The position numbers and the translations under genes were made by a program. Shown piece by piece: positions 9,986-20,246 of a stretch of DNA of 64,000 nucleotides. Positions within the stretch are counted from its first letter, which is position 1. Every line of letters begins with the position of its first letter. Source of the stretch: Malassezia japonica (Eukaryota > Basidiomycota > Malasseziomycetes > Malasseziales > Malasseziaceae); assembly GCF_029542785.1 (NCBI RefSeq), contig NC_083377.1:186001-250000 (forward strand), given 5' to 3'. The notes under the pieces were generated by a model that saw nothing but the letters and a program-made list of their open reading frames with translations, did no database searches and had not been told where the DNA came from.

Positions 9986-11437
9986 ATGAGCACAAACAGC
10001 ACACAGCATACGGATATCCCCACGCTCGACTCGTTTCCAGAGACGGGCGTGCCGAAGCACGCGAAACTCGGGGGCTACGAGCTGTACAGGAGCCTCGGCT
10101 CGCCCCAGCGCATCGTCGCACCGATGGTCGACCAGTCGGAGCTGGCATGGCGCGTACTCAGCCGTCGGTATGGCTCGCAGCTCGTGTATACCCCCATGAT
10201 CAACGCCAAGGTGTACGTCCAAAAAAACAAAGGTGCACACCGCGTCCGGGAGGCGTACTTTAACCAGGCGCTGAACGAAGAAGGGGCGCACACACTCAAG
10301 CTCGGCGAAAATTCCGACTCGGACCGGCCGCTGATTGTGCAGTTCTGCGCAAACGACCCGGCGGCGCTGCTCGAGGCGGCGCAGAGCGTGCAGGACAAGT
10401 GCGACGCCGTCGACCTGAACCTCGGCTGCCCTCAGCAGATTGCCAAGCGCGGCCACTTTGGTGCATTTCTGCAGGAGGACTGGCACCTGATCTTTTCACT
10501 GATCAACACGCTGCACCGTGAGCTCAAGGTTCCCGTCACGGCCAAGTTTCGTGTATACGACTCGCTGGAAAAGACGCTGGCGTACGCCAAAATGATTGAG
10601 CGTGCCGGGGCGCAGATGGTCACGGTGCACGGCCGCACACGCGAGATGAAAGGACACAAGACCGGCCTCGCAGACTGGGCCAAGATCAAGGCGGTAAAAG
10701 AGGCACTGTCTGTGCCTGTCTTTGCGAACGGCAACATGCTCTTTCCCCAGGACTGGCGCGACTGTATCGCATTTACGGGGTGCGACGGCGTGATGAGTGC
10801 CGAGGGAAACCTGTACAATCCGACGCTTTTTCACGACCTAGAGCCCGACCTCGCGTCGCTGGCCGTACAGGGCAAGGACCACTCAGCGTTTGACGCGCTC
10901 CGCATCGCGCGCATCGCACACGAATACCTCGACATTGTCGCGGGCCTGCGCACGCCGACCGCAAGCAGCGCGCTCAAAGGGCACATGTTTAAAATTACAC
11001 GCCCTGCACTCACAATCCATACCGACCTCCGCCCGGTGCTCGGCAAAGCACGCAGCGACGAAGAGGCAGAAGGCGAGGCGCGCGTCGTCGAGTACCGCGC
11101 GTTTGTACACGAGCTCGAACGCCGCCTGAAAGACGACGAGGCCAAGGCAGAGTACTACGAGCGCCAGCAAGGCGTACCGCGGTACTATGTCACGCCTGCG
11201 CACCTCCAGGACGCACACGACCGGACGACGCGCCCGGAATACATTCCGCACTGGTACCTGCAGCCCTACTTCCGCCCTCCGCTGAACCCCCCGAAGGAAA
11301 AAGGGGAGCAGTCCAAGGAGGGAGATGCTACGTCAAAGCAGGAGCCCGTGGCGTCGTCTACCGAGGCGGCGGCCGACGCGCCCAGCGCACCGCACGCCTC
11401 GGAGCCGCCGTCCAAAAAATCCAAAGTAGCTGTATAG
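9986..11437 (+). CDS. DUS1: tRNA-dihydrouridine(16/17) synthase
   Basis: 483 residues, one exon. It has the FMN-binding TIM barrel of the Dus family: RIVAPMVDQSELAWR, DLNLGCPQQIAKRGHFGAFL with the catalytic Cys, TVHGRTREMKGHKTGLADW, and FANGNM. The GCPQ...KRGH(F/Y)GAFLQ block and GLADW favour Dus1 over Dus2-4. It reduces uridines 16 and 17 in the tRNA D-loop. The C-terminus ends in a Lys-rich segment (PSKKSKVAV). I chose the ATG at 9986 because the open frame upstream runs antisense through TEN1. Confidence 0.92.
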   Translation: MSTNSTQHTDIPTLDSFPETGVPKHAKLGGYELYRSLGSPQRIVAPMVDQSELAWRVLSRRYGSQLVYTPMINAKVYVQKNKGAHRVREAYFNQALNEEGAHTLKLGENSDSDRPLIVQFCANDPAALLEAAQSVQDKCDAVDLNLGCPQQIAKRGHFGAFLQEDWHLIFSLINTLHRELKVPVTAKFRVYDSLEKTLAYAKMIERAGAQMVTVHGRTREMKGHKTGLADWAKIKAVKEALSVPVFANGNMLFPQDWRDCIAFTGCDGVMSAEGNLYNPTLFHDLEPDLASLAVQGKDHSAFDALRIARIAHEYLDIVAGLRTPTASSALKGHMFKITRPALTIHTDLRPVLGKARSDEEAEGEARVVEYRAFVHELERRLKDDEAKAEYYERQQGVPRYYVTPAHLQDAHDRTTRPEYIPHWYLQPYFRPPLNPPKEKGEQSKEGDATSKQEPVASSTEAAADAPSAPHASEPPSKKSKVAV

Positions 11438-11438
11438 G

Positions 11439-11444
11439 CACGTG
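11439..11444. promoter_or_regulatory. CACGTG in a 19-bp intergenic gap
   Basis: The hexamer starts two bases after the DUS1 stop codon and 18 bases before the start codon of the next gene. It occupies a third of the whole intergenic space. Confidence 0.5.
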
Positions 11445-11456
11445 GCAGACTCCACC

Positions 11457-12314
11457 ATGAGCGAAGCGCACGGCGCACCGATGGAAGAGCGGCCGCTCTC
11501 GACGCGTCTCGAGGAGGCCGAAACGCTCAAGACGCTCGGCAATGACCAGTATGGCAAGAAGAACTACTCGGTCGCGATTACGCACTATATCGATGCGATT
11601 TCGCGCTTGCCTGCGCGTATCGATGATGGCCAAGGCCAGGAGGGCGAAGAGGAGGAGGGCAACGAGGGTGGCGACCAAGGCGGCGCGTCGTCGGTGTCCA
11701 AGACCGAGGACGCCGAAGCATCTACATCTACGACGGATGCACCGCCCAAATCCACCGAGCCTACGCGCACTATCACGCTCGAAGAGCACCTCCTCTCGGA
11801 CGAGACGATTCAGCTGCGCGTCAAGCTCTATGCGAACCTTGCTGCGTGCCATCTCAAGCTCGTACGTCGCACTACTCACGCAGGAACAATATGACGACAC
11901 CATCAAAGCAAGCACCGAAGGTACGCCACCCCCCTGCTCACCCAGTCCTGGCCGAAGAGCCCAACAATGTCAAGGCGTTGCATCGCCGTGCGGTCGCACA
12001 TGAAAAGCTCGGCGGCTGGGCGCACCTGAACTCGTCGCTCGAAGGTAGGTTTTTGTACTGACCCAGACTACAAGCGCCTTGAGAAGCTCGACCACGAAGG
12101 CTACGTCCCCACCGCCTTCCAGCCCGAGCTGAAAGCGTCGCTCGCGCGCCTGCCCCCTCTCGTCGCCGCCGAAGGCGAGCGGGAAAAGACAGAGATGATG
12201 GGCAAGCTCAAGACGCTCGGCAACAATGTGCTGGGCTACTTTGGCCTGTCGACCGACAACTTCCAGATGCAGCAGCAAAAAGACGGGGGATACTCGTTGA
12301 ATTTTGTCAAGTAG
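11457..12314 (+). CDS. TTC1-like tetratricopeptide repeat protein
   Basis: 262 residues, four exons. Introns are at 11862-11883 (22 nt), 11921-11945 (25 nt) and 12045-12066 (22 nt). TPR helices begin at LEEAETLKTLGNDQYGKKNY and continue after an acidic low-complexity insert (residues about 60-105). The C-terminus GYFGLSTDNFQMQQQKDGGY then SLNFVK is the signature tail of TTC1 proteins, which act as Hsp70/Hsp90 cochaperone-type adaptors. The stop abuts the RPT6 stop as TAG-CTA. Confidence 0.85.
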
Positions 12315-13571
12315 CTATGTAAAGAGCTTGTTCACGCTCGTCGAGCCGTCCGTGTGGCGCTTGAGCACCTTGGCGACGGCCAGCTCAAAGTCCTCCTGGG
12401 ACACGTGCTGCCGCCGCTCGCGCAGCGCATACATACCCGCCTCTGTACAAATACCGCGCACTTCGGCGCCCGAGCACTGTCCCATCTTTTCGGCGAGGGA
12501 GCGCAGGTTGATGCCGCGCTGCAGCGACATCTTGCGCGAGTGGATGCGCAGAATCGACACACGCGCCTCGGGTCCTGGCGGGGGAAACTCGATCTTGCGG
12601 TCGATGCGGCCGGGGCGCAGGAGGGCGCTGTCGAGGATATCGATACGGTTGGTCGCCATAATGACCTTGATGTTTTGCGTGCCCTCGAAACCGTCGAGCT
12701 GATTCAGGAGCTCGAGCATAGTGCGCTGCACCTCGGAGTCGCCGCCGCCACCGCCGCCATCGCCACGCGACGAGCCGATCGAGTCGATTTCGTCCATAAA
12801 GATGATCGATGGGGCGTGCTCACGCGCCATGACGAACAGCTCACGCACCATGCGCGAGCCCTCACCGATATACTTTTGCACCAGTTCGCTGCCGCTCACA
12901 CGGATAAACTTGCAGTCGGTATGATGCGCGACGGCACGCGCGAGGAGCGTCTTGCCGGTGCCCGGCGGCCCGTACAGCAGCACGCCCTTGGGCTGCGCGA
13001 TACCCAGGCTCTCGAACAGCTCAGGGTGCTTCACCGGAAGCTCAATCACCTCCTTAATCTCTTTAATTTGGCGTTCGAGACCGCCGACCATCTCGTAGGT
13101 GCTGTCCGGCACCTTTTCGACCATCATGAGCGACACGAGCGGGTCGATCTTGTTCGGCAGGATCTTGTGCAGCGTGTACGAGTCCGAGCGCAGCGCCACA
13201 CGCAACGACGGCTTCAGCTCCGCGACGTCGATGCCGGGCGCAACGCCGACAACATACTTGCCTTCGGGCTGGACCTTGACCAGCACCTTTTTCTTGCCCA
13301 TCACCTTGACGACCTCGCCGACGTACGACTCGGGCTCCTGGAGCAGCTGGAGCTCCTCGCGGATCAGGCGCACACGCGCATTGAGCGCATTGCGCTGCGC
13401 CTCCAGGCGGCGGAGGTTTTGCGCTTTCTCGCTGATCTGGCGCTCGTACGCCTGCGTCTTAGTCTGTAGGAACGACTGGATGCCGGGCGTCTGTGCGCGC
13501 GACTCTTCGCTATTCACTCCATTCGTCTTGGACGGCGCGACGGCCACCTCGCTGTGGGCGACGGCTGCCAT
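12315..13571 (-). CDS. RPT6: 26S proteasome ATPase subunit Rpt6
   Basis: 418 residues, one exon. An N-terminal coiled coil (residues about 35-85) is followed by an OB domain and an AAA+ module with Walker A GPPGTGKT, Walker B IIFMDEID, sensor ATNR and arginine finger region [11 protein letters not shown]. The sequence [20 protein letters not shown] is typical of Rpt6. It unfolds substrates at the base of the regulatory particle. The C-terminus is VNKLFT. A Gly-rich insert (GDGGGGGGD) sits before [17 protein letters not shown]. It diverges from ELP4 over 61 bp. Confidence 0.95.
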   Translation of the reverse strand: MAAVAHSEVAVAPSKTNGVNSEESRAQTPGIQSFLQTKTQAYERQISEKAQNLRRLEAQRNALNARVRLIREELQLLQEPESYVGEVVKVMGKKKVLVKVQPEGKYVVGVAPGIDVAELKPSLRVALRSDSYTLHKILPNKIDPLVSLMMVEKVPDSTYEMVGGLERQIKEIKEVIELPVKHPELFESLGIAQPKGVLLYGPPGTGKTLLARAVAHHTDCKFIRVSGSELVQKYIGEGSRMVRELFVMAREHAPSIIFMDEIDSIGSSRGDGGGGGGDSEVQRTMLELLNQLDGFEGTQNIKVIMATNRIDILDSALLRPGRIDRKIEFPPPGPEARVSILRIHSRKMSLQRGINLRSLAEKMGQCSGAEVRGICTEAGMYALRERRQHVSQEDFELAVAKVLKRHTDGSTSVNKLFT

Positions 13572-13614
13572 GTCGTAGTGGCAAAGATCCCCGACGCGTC
13601 GCTCCGATCACTAC

Positions 13615-13620
13615 CACGTG
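13615..13620. promoter_or_regulatory. CACGTG in RPT6/ELP4 divergent promoter
   Basis: CACGTG between the RPT6 start (13571, minus) and the ELP4 start (13633, plus). Confidence 0.5.
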
Positions 13621-13632
13621 GCAACCTCCACC

Positions 13633-15109
13633 ATGTCGGCCTTTCAGCGGCGGACGCCGGGGGGTGGGGCGGCGCCGGCGCACGGCGTGCGCGCGGCGTC
13701 GTACAGCGCGCCGGTGCCGCTGATGTCGACAGGCATTGCGGCACTGGACGATATTCTGTGCGGCGGCGGAATCCTCGCGGGTTCGGTGCTGCTGCTCGTG
13801 CCGTGCGCCGAGACTGGGACGGGCGCCGCGCCGATGCTCGGCGCGCCGGCCGTGCGCGACACGGCGCAGGCTGCGTTTGACGCAATGGGCGTCGCGGCCG
13901 CAGAGCCGTATACAGACCTATTCCTGGCCTACTCCGCGGCGCAGGGCATTGCGTCGCAGCATGTGACGGTCGTCATAGGGCCGAGCTCGGACCACTTTCT
14001 CAAGCACCTCATGGGCCGCGCGACCGAGGCGGACGACGAGAAAGAGGTCGATACGGAAGCGATGCAGCGCATGAAGATTGCATGGCGCTACGACCAGCTG
14101 CAGCGCGTCGACGCACCGCTCCAGGAGCGGAAAGAGGGTAGGTCGTTTTGCTGACGCAGCTTTTTGCACCGTATTTGACCTGACGAAGCGGATACCCAGG
14201 GAGGAGCTCGAAAAGGCACAGCACGCAGGGCTCCTCCATACTTCGTCGCTCGACACGGGCACGCTGGACGCTGCATGGCCGGCGGTCGAGCGCGGCGTCG
14301 CCAAGTGCAAGGAAATTGCGTCCGAAGGAAAGCGTGCACCGGCGCTGCGCATCCTCCTGCGCGACTTTGGGTCGCCCGACTGGGGAAGTGGCGCGCTTGT
14401 GCCGTTCTTGCTGCGCCTGCGCACACTCGCACGGACGCTGTCGATGCCGACGACCGGCACGCCGATTCCGTGCATCGTCAACGCGGCGCTCTCGTCGCAC
14501 CTCGCATGCGCACAGAGCGGTGCAAATCTCTTGCACCGGCTCATGCACCTCGGCGACGGGTGCATTGGCCTCACGTCGTTTGCGGCCTCGGCCGGCCTCC
14601 GCGACGTATTTCCCGATAGCACGGGCGCCCTGCGTGTATTCAAGACGCCGGCTATCGGGACACTGACGAATCCGTCGTTGCGCGCATCGGTGCTGCGCGG
14701 CATGGGCGCAGGCACCGCACAGAGCGCGGCGCGGAGCGAAGGCGGCGCAGGCGGTGGCGAAAACAACCTCGCGTTCAAGGTGCGCCGCAAGCGCCTCGTG
14801 ATTGATACGCTCCATCTAGACATTGAAGGCGGCGTGAGCGAGCGGCGGACCAAGCCAAAGGAAGGCGTGGGCCTGACCCAAAAAGGCGCGCGGCCCGCCG
14901 AGACCACGGCGCCGCCGGCGCCGGTCGTCGAAGTGACGACCGAGCCTAGCACAGCGCCTGCCGCAGCGCCCCCTGCGGCGCCTGCCGCGGCGCCCGCCGC
15001 GGCGCCGGCGCCCCGCCTTCCCCACTTTGGCGGCCTCGCGAGCCTGCGTGAGCGCGGCCTGCAAGCACGCGCGGATGCGCGCCCGAGTAAACAGGACTAT
15101 GAGTTTTAA
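13633..15109 (+). CDS. ELP4: Elongator complex subunit Elp4
   Basis: 484 residues, exons 13633-14137 and 14160-15109, with a 22-nt intron at 14138-14159. It carries the RecA-like PAXNEB fold: STGIAALDDILCGGGILAGS near the start, DLFLAYSAAQGI, MKIAWRYDQLQ, and a C-terminal LRILLRDFGS. Elp4 forms the Elp456 ring that supports wobble-uridine modification of tRNA. As usual for Elp4, no canonical P-loop is visible. The C-terminal 70 residues are a Pro/Ala linker. It is convergent with ORC4 after 116 bp. Confidence 0.92.
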
Positions 15110-15225
15110 TCGTTGTCCCAACCGGGGGCCACAGAGCCCGGCCGCAAGAGAGCGTGCTGGGTCTGCATGGCCCCCTAGAGCAATGCGTGGGCTAGATGGC
15201 GTACGCGCCTGGCTGATGCGCCACA

Positions 15226-16871
15226 TTAGACGCCGGTCGACTCGGCCCACTTGACCAGCACCGAGCTCAGTGCCTCGGTGCGCCTTGGATCCGTGGCGGC
15301 TGAGAGGATCGCGCGGCCCGACACGGCGGTAGATACAGGTAGAAACTCGGGAATGACGGTCGCGCTCGGCAGCGTGCCGTACGCATTCGTCGCCGGGCCG
15401 GTGCGTGTCGCTGCGCCGGCCGGCAGAGCGAGCGAGAGGCGCGCGGGCTCGGGCACCAAGAGCTCGAGTGCAAGGAGTGTCGTAAACGCTTGGAGGATCG
15501 GCTCGCGCGCGGCCAGCGCCTCGAGGCCGACCATCACGACCGAGTGCTTGTTCTGTGTCGAGGCACTGGTCAGATCGCGCTGGACACGCTGCACAAATTG
15601 GCGCAGCTCGTGGAAGCACATTTCGAGCGTGAACGGCTCCTTGTCGCGCAGCTGCAGGTGCCGCGCGGCGATGAGCACGGCCATTTCCGGCTCGGTCAGC
15701 TCGAGGAGCTGCGCGGTCTGTGTGTCGCGGCGCTGCGACGTGGCCGAGGCGAGGAACGCGTCCGGGGAGAGAGCAGGGGCGTCAGCGGCCGCAACAGGGA
15801 TCGTCTGCGTAAGTGGGGCGACGTACCATGGCCTGGTACAAGAGGCGCACGTCCTGCGACAGCTCGTGCATGCCCTGGAGAAACGCACGAAACTTGGGGT
15901 CTTGGACGAGGCGCTGGGTGAGGACGGCGACGTACCTCGACGTTTTCTGCCCATGCCGCGTCGCGCGGGGGCCCGTATCCACCGCGCAGCGCCGTGCGCG
16001 CAATCAGCACATACTGGTCCATCGACGGGGGATGCACATGCACGATGCGGTGCGAGAATCGGCTCTTGACACGCTTTTCGAGCGCGTCACTTGCATCGAC
16101 ACGCGTCGTCATGCCGACGACCGCGAGGCCGGGGCCGTAGCTGCCGGCCTGCACCGCATCAAGCAGGCAGTACAGCAGCGCCTGCCGCGGCCGCTGTGCA
16201 AACTGCTCAAAGCCGTCCAAAAGGATCACGAGCGGCCGCTGCAGCTGCTGGGTATCGTGCGGCGTGCGGGACAGGAGCGTAAGGATATGAGACAGTGTCG
16301 TTGCCATGGTCGACAGGATCGCGTTGGCGACCGCCTCGCTGGGGCCGCTCTCGACGACCGGCTCAGGCCGCGGCTCGTCGTCGTCCGAGAGGACGACGGC
16401 ACTGTCGAGCTCGGGCAGGTCCATGCCGTCCGCGTCGGCCATATCTTCTGCGAGCATCGAGTCGAGTGCCGAGGTCTCTTGCTGGCCCAGCGCCCCTTGC
16501 TCCATGAGTTGCTTTGCGAGCTCGGCAAGGCACTGCCGGTCCGTCGGGTGCAGCAGGCCTGAAAGCGACACGAGCAGCGGCGGCGGCGCGCCACGGTCTA
16601 CACACTCTTTACGCACGCGCCGGAACACGGATTGCACAATCTGGTGAGCACGACGACGTACCAAGCTCTTTCCACACCCATGCTCGCCAAGCACGAGGCA
16701 GCTATTTCCTTCCTGGGCGTCGACCGTGCCGTGGAGCAACGCGTAAAGCTGCGCCCACGGCTCCTCGAGGCCGATACACTCCTGGCCAGCATACGGCTGT
16801 GCGTCCGCCGCGTCTGGCAGTGCCGTCGCAAGCAGGCGCAGCGCGGCGCTCCGCGCTGCTTCCCACGTCAT
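15226..16871 (-). CDS. ORC4: Origin recognition complex subunit 4
   Basis: 526 residues after removal of introns at 16641-16661 (21 nt), 15914-15935 (22 nt) and 15805-15826 (22 nt). The AAA+ module shows Walker A GEHGCGKS and Walker B VILLDGFEQFA, followed by a winged-helix region with LELTEPEMAVLIAARHLQLR and FTLEMCFHEL. ORC4 is part of the replication origin binding complex. The first intron is a multiple of three with no stop, so retention would add VRRRAHQ after the P-loop. The second and third splices are needed to keep the frame. Confidence 0.9.
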
Positions 16872-16913
16872 GGCGCACAGACAAACCCGATCCCGATCGT
16901 TCCTCCCGATACG

Positions 16914-18875
16914 ATGACCTCGCACGCGCCCGCACGACGGCGGGCGCCCCGCATACCCATCGCACCGGCGTCGTCAATCGACGAGCTGGTCGCCGAGCAT
17001 ACCCCCCGGACGTTGGAGGATGTTGCGCCGTGCATCCAAGCGATGTTGAGCCAGTGCGACGCGCCATTTTTTGGTACGTCCCTGAGGCTGACCCAGACGT
17101 GCACCTTGCCGATGCGGGTGCGCACGCCGAGTTTGCGCTGCAGGTGCTGCACGCAGGTGTGCTTACACACGTCCAGCATGCCCCGCTGCGTCTGGAAGCG
17201 CCTGGCGCGGCGATGGACGCACTCCTCGGCGCGCTGCGCCAAGTGCTGGCGACGGGCTCGTCGGCGTATACCCTGCTGCTGGCGTACGAGATTGTGCTCC
17301 AGCTCGGCGAGCGCAATGCGAATGCGTACCGCTGGCTGATGTATGCACAGGATGGGCGGTGCCTGCTGCCCGGTCTCGTGCGGCGCCTCATGCACAACGT
17401 GTGGGCGGGCCACTATGCGGGCCAGAGCAAGGCGGCGCTGGGCGAAGGCGAGAGCCGTGCGCCCGCGCTCCCCTTGCCCGGAGCCGCGCACAAACGCACG
17501 CAGCCACATACCGTCGACGGGCGCATCTCGCGGCAGAGCCTCGAAGTGTGGCTGCAGCACAAGGCGCTTGCGCTTCTCTATGAGCTCTTTTGCACCGTGC
17601 GCCTGCGCCTCGCAGAGCTGCGTACGTACACTGGCTAACGCAGGATGTATGAGCGAGTCCTTCATCACACACCTCTTTGAGCAGGCCGAGGCGACGCGCG
17701 AACACGACGACGAGGCGCTCGGCATGCTCGTCACGCAGGTGCTCCTTGCCCTGAACGAGCAGTACATGATCGCCGCGCAGACGCCCGACGAGCGTCCGCT
17801 CTCGTTTAGTGTGCTCGACGTGATCCGCGAGCGGGCGTACGCGACACGGACCTTTGCCGAGAACCTCGTCTTTATGCTGAACCGCACGCCCGGCGCCGAC
17901 GCGGACGGCTGCCGCTTCCATATCCTCGTGCTCAAGCTGCTCGATGCGCTTTTTGCGATGCCAGAAACGGCTAGCTACTTTTACATGAACGACCTCAAAG
18001 TGCTCGTCGACATCTTCCTGCGGCACATTACCGACCTCGGCGAGGAGCGCGAGCTTCTGCGCCAGGTGTACCTCCGTGTCTTTCCCGCGCTCCTTACACA
18101 GACGCAGCTGTGCACCGTTGCGTACAAGCGCGACGAGATCCGCGCGCTCCTCGCGGCGATCGTGCGCCACGCCGACTGGAGCGGCACCGCGCCACGTACG
18201 CTCGCCCTAGCCCAAAACTGCCTCCAGTGCGAGTGGTGCGTTGACGCACACGCCACGCCGATCGTGGCGCCGATCGGCGGCGGCGCGCCACACGCGCAGG
18301 ACCTCGTGCGCGAGCAGACGGCCAAAGGGCCGCTCTTTCACGCAGAGACGAGCGACGAGGCCATCCATACCCTCCTGGCGCTCGGACAGATGCAGGCAGC
18401 GGCCGCTGCACAAGGTGCCGGCGACGCGACGCCCGTCTGGCCGCCGCCGCTCCCAGAGCCGGTCGAGTCGGTGCTCGAGCTCGACGTGCTCACGCTCGAG
18501 CAGGTCGCGAGCGGACGCACGTCGCCACCGAGCAGCACGTCGTCCGCACCGGGCCGCCGGCGTGCGCCGCCCCCGCCCCGGCCGCGCCGCAGCGCCGAGT
18601 CGAGCCCGCGGACGAGCGTTGAGTCGCCCGCGCTGCCGCCGCGCCTCCGCTCGGACAGCATCGAGACGCTCCCGGTGCGCCGCCCCCCGCCGGGCGTGCC
18701 TGCACGCGCATCGCACTCGACGCCCGACCTGGCGCTCGAGGAGCCCTCGCCAGAAAAGCACGGCCTCTTTTCCCTGCTGCGCATGCGACACAAAGGCCAC
18801 CGGCGCCTCGCCCCGCCCCCGGCGGATCCTCCACCTCGCCGCCGCGCCGCGCCGCGGCCGCCTGTAGTTGACTAA
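16914..18875 (+). CDS. LDB17: SPIN90/Ldb17/Dip1-type Arp2/3 activator
   Basis: 638 residues, exons 16914-17073, 17097-17621 and 17644-18875, with introns of 23 and 22 nt. The helical armadillo-like domain contains KALALLYELFCTVRLRLAEL, FAENLVFMLNRT and YFYMNDLKVLVDIFLRHITD, matching the SPIN90/Ldb17 leucine-rich domain. These proteins start linear actin filaments through Arp2/3 at endocytic patches. The last 150 residues are Pro/Ser-rich with RRRAPPPPRPRRS, plausible SH3 ligands. The stop is 9 nt before the GCD7 start on the same strand. Confidence 0.85.
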
Positions 18876-18884
18876 GCTTTTACG

Positions 18885-20246
18885 ATGTCGGTGCGAGTGA
18901 CGCCGGCTGCGGATTCGCCGCAGTACGGCAAGCTGGAGGATGTGGTGCGCGACCGCTCCTCGCAGCTCGCCGTGAAAGAGTTTGCGATGCAGCTGCGGCG
19001 GCAGCAGATCGCAGGCACCAAGGCCGTCGCCGAGACGACCGCGAAAACCATCCGTGCCGTGGTGAGCTCGGCCAAGTACCGCCGGCTCGAGGAGCTGGTG
19101 CAGATGATCCGCACGGTCGGGCGGTACCTGCAGGACTCGCTCAAGTCCGAGCCGGTCATTGGCAACGTCACGCGCCGCATCCTCTTTTTGCTGCGCGAAG
19201 AGGCCAAGGCGGCGGCGCACATGGACGAGCCGCCGGCGACGGCGCAGGCCGCCAAGGCGCACCCGCACCCCAGCGTCGCGCAGTCGCTTGCGGCGCTGTC
19301 GCTTTCGCCTGCCGCGCCGTCGTCGCCGGCGACGTCGATGCACACCGCGCGCCCGTCGCTCGGCGGCCGTTCGTTTTCCATCGCAGACCTCGTGCTGAGC
19401 GGCGCGAACGCGACGCCGCGGGGCGGCTCGCCGAATATGGACCAGTCGGTAGACGATCTGCTGGATGCGTCGCCGCTGCGCAACGTCGTGCACGCCGGCG
19501 AGCTGTCGGACGACTCGGACGATTCGGACGAGCCGCCGGGGCAGTCGACGCATGCGTACCAGCTCAAGCCGCTGCTCATCCAGGCGATCCAGGAGCTGAT
19601 TGACGAGATCGAGACGGTCGATACGAATATCTCCAAGGATGCGCGCGACCATATCCACTCGGGCGAGGTGATCCTCACCGTGGGCAACTCGTCGACGGTG
19701 CGCAACTTTTTGCGGAGCGCCGCCAAGCACCGCAAGTTTATCACGGTCGTGCCAGAGAGCGCGCCCGGCTTTTCCGGCCACGAGCTTGCGCGCTCGCTGT
19801 CGGCGGCGGGCCTTTCCGTGCTCCTTGTGCCGGACTCGAACCTGTACGCGCTCATGCCGCGCGTCTCGAAAGTGCTGCTCGGCGCGCGGTGCGTGCTGGC
19901 GAACGGCGGCATCCTCGCCGCGATCGGCGCCAAGGCTGTGGCGATGGCCGCGCGCGAGCACTCGACGCCGATCGTCGCACTCGCGGGCGTGTACCGCATC
20001 TCGCCCGACTGGACGTGGGTCGGCCCCGAGCGCCTGACCGGGGGCAACCAGGGGCCCGTGTCGCAGGTGGTGAACTACGCGACGTCGTCGCGCCTCGCGG
20101 AAGAGGCCGAGATCGCGAATCCGCTGTGGGACTTTGTCTACCCCAGCGAGCTGGATGTGATCATTACGAATGTCGGCGAGCACCCGCCGTCCTATGTGTA
20201 CCGCCTGATCCAAGAAAACTACCACGAAGAGGACCTCAACTTTTAG
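18885..20246 (+). CDS. GCD7: Translation initiation factor eIF2B subunit beta
   Basis: 453 residues, one exon. An N-terminal helical region (SSQLAVKEFAMQLRRQQI) precedes the Rossmann-like eIF2B alpha/beta/delta fold with LTVGNSSTVRNFL, VVPESAPGFSGHELA, ARCVLANGGILAAIGAKAVA and the C-terminal [13 protein letters not shown] typical of the beta subunit. It belongs to the regulatory part of the eIF2 guanine nucleotide exchange factor. A Ser/Pro/Ala insert occupies residues about 110-215. It overlaps PIF1 by 4 nt at the shared stop. Confidence 0.93.
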   Translation: MSVRVTPAADSPQYGKLEDVVRDRSSQLAVKEFAMQLRRQQIAGTKAVAETTAKTIRAVVSSAKYRRLEELVQMIRTVGRYLQDSLKSEPVIGNVTRRILFLLREEAKAAAHMDEPPATAQAAKAHPHPSVAQSLAALSLSPAAPSSPATSMHTARPSLGGRSFSIADLVLSGANATPRGGSPNMDQSVDDLLDASPLRNVVHAGELSDDSDDSDEPPGQSTHAYQLKPLLIQAIQELIDEIETVDTNISKDARDHIHSGEVILTVGNSSTVRNFLRSAAKHRKFITVVPESAPGFSGHELARSLSAAGLSVLLVPDSNLYALMPRVSKVLLGARCVLANGGILAAIGAKAVAMAAREHSTPIVALAGVYRISPDWTWVGPERLTGGNQGPVSQVVNYATSSRLAEEAEIANPLWDFVYPSELDVIITNVGEHPPSYVYRLIQENYHEEDLNF

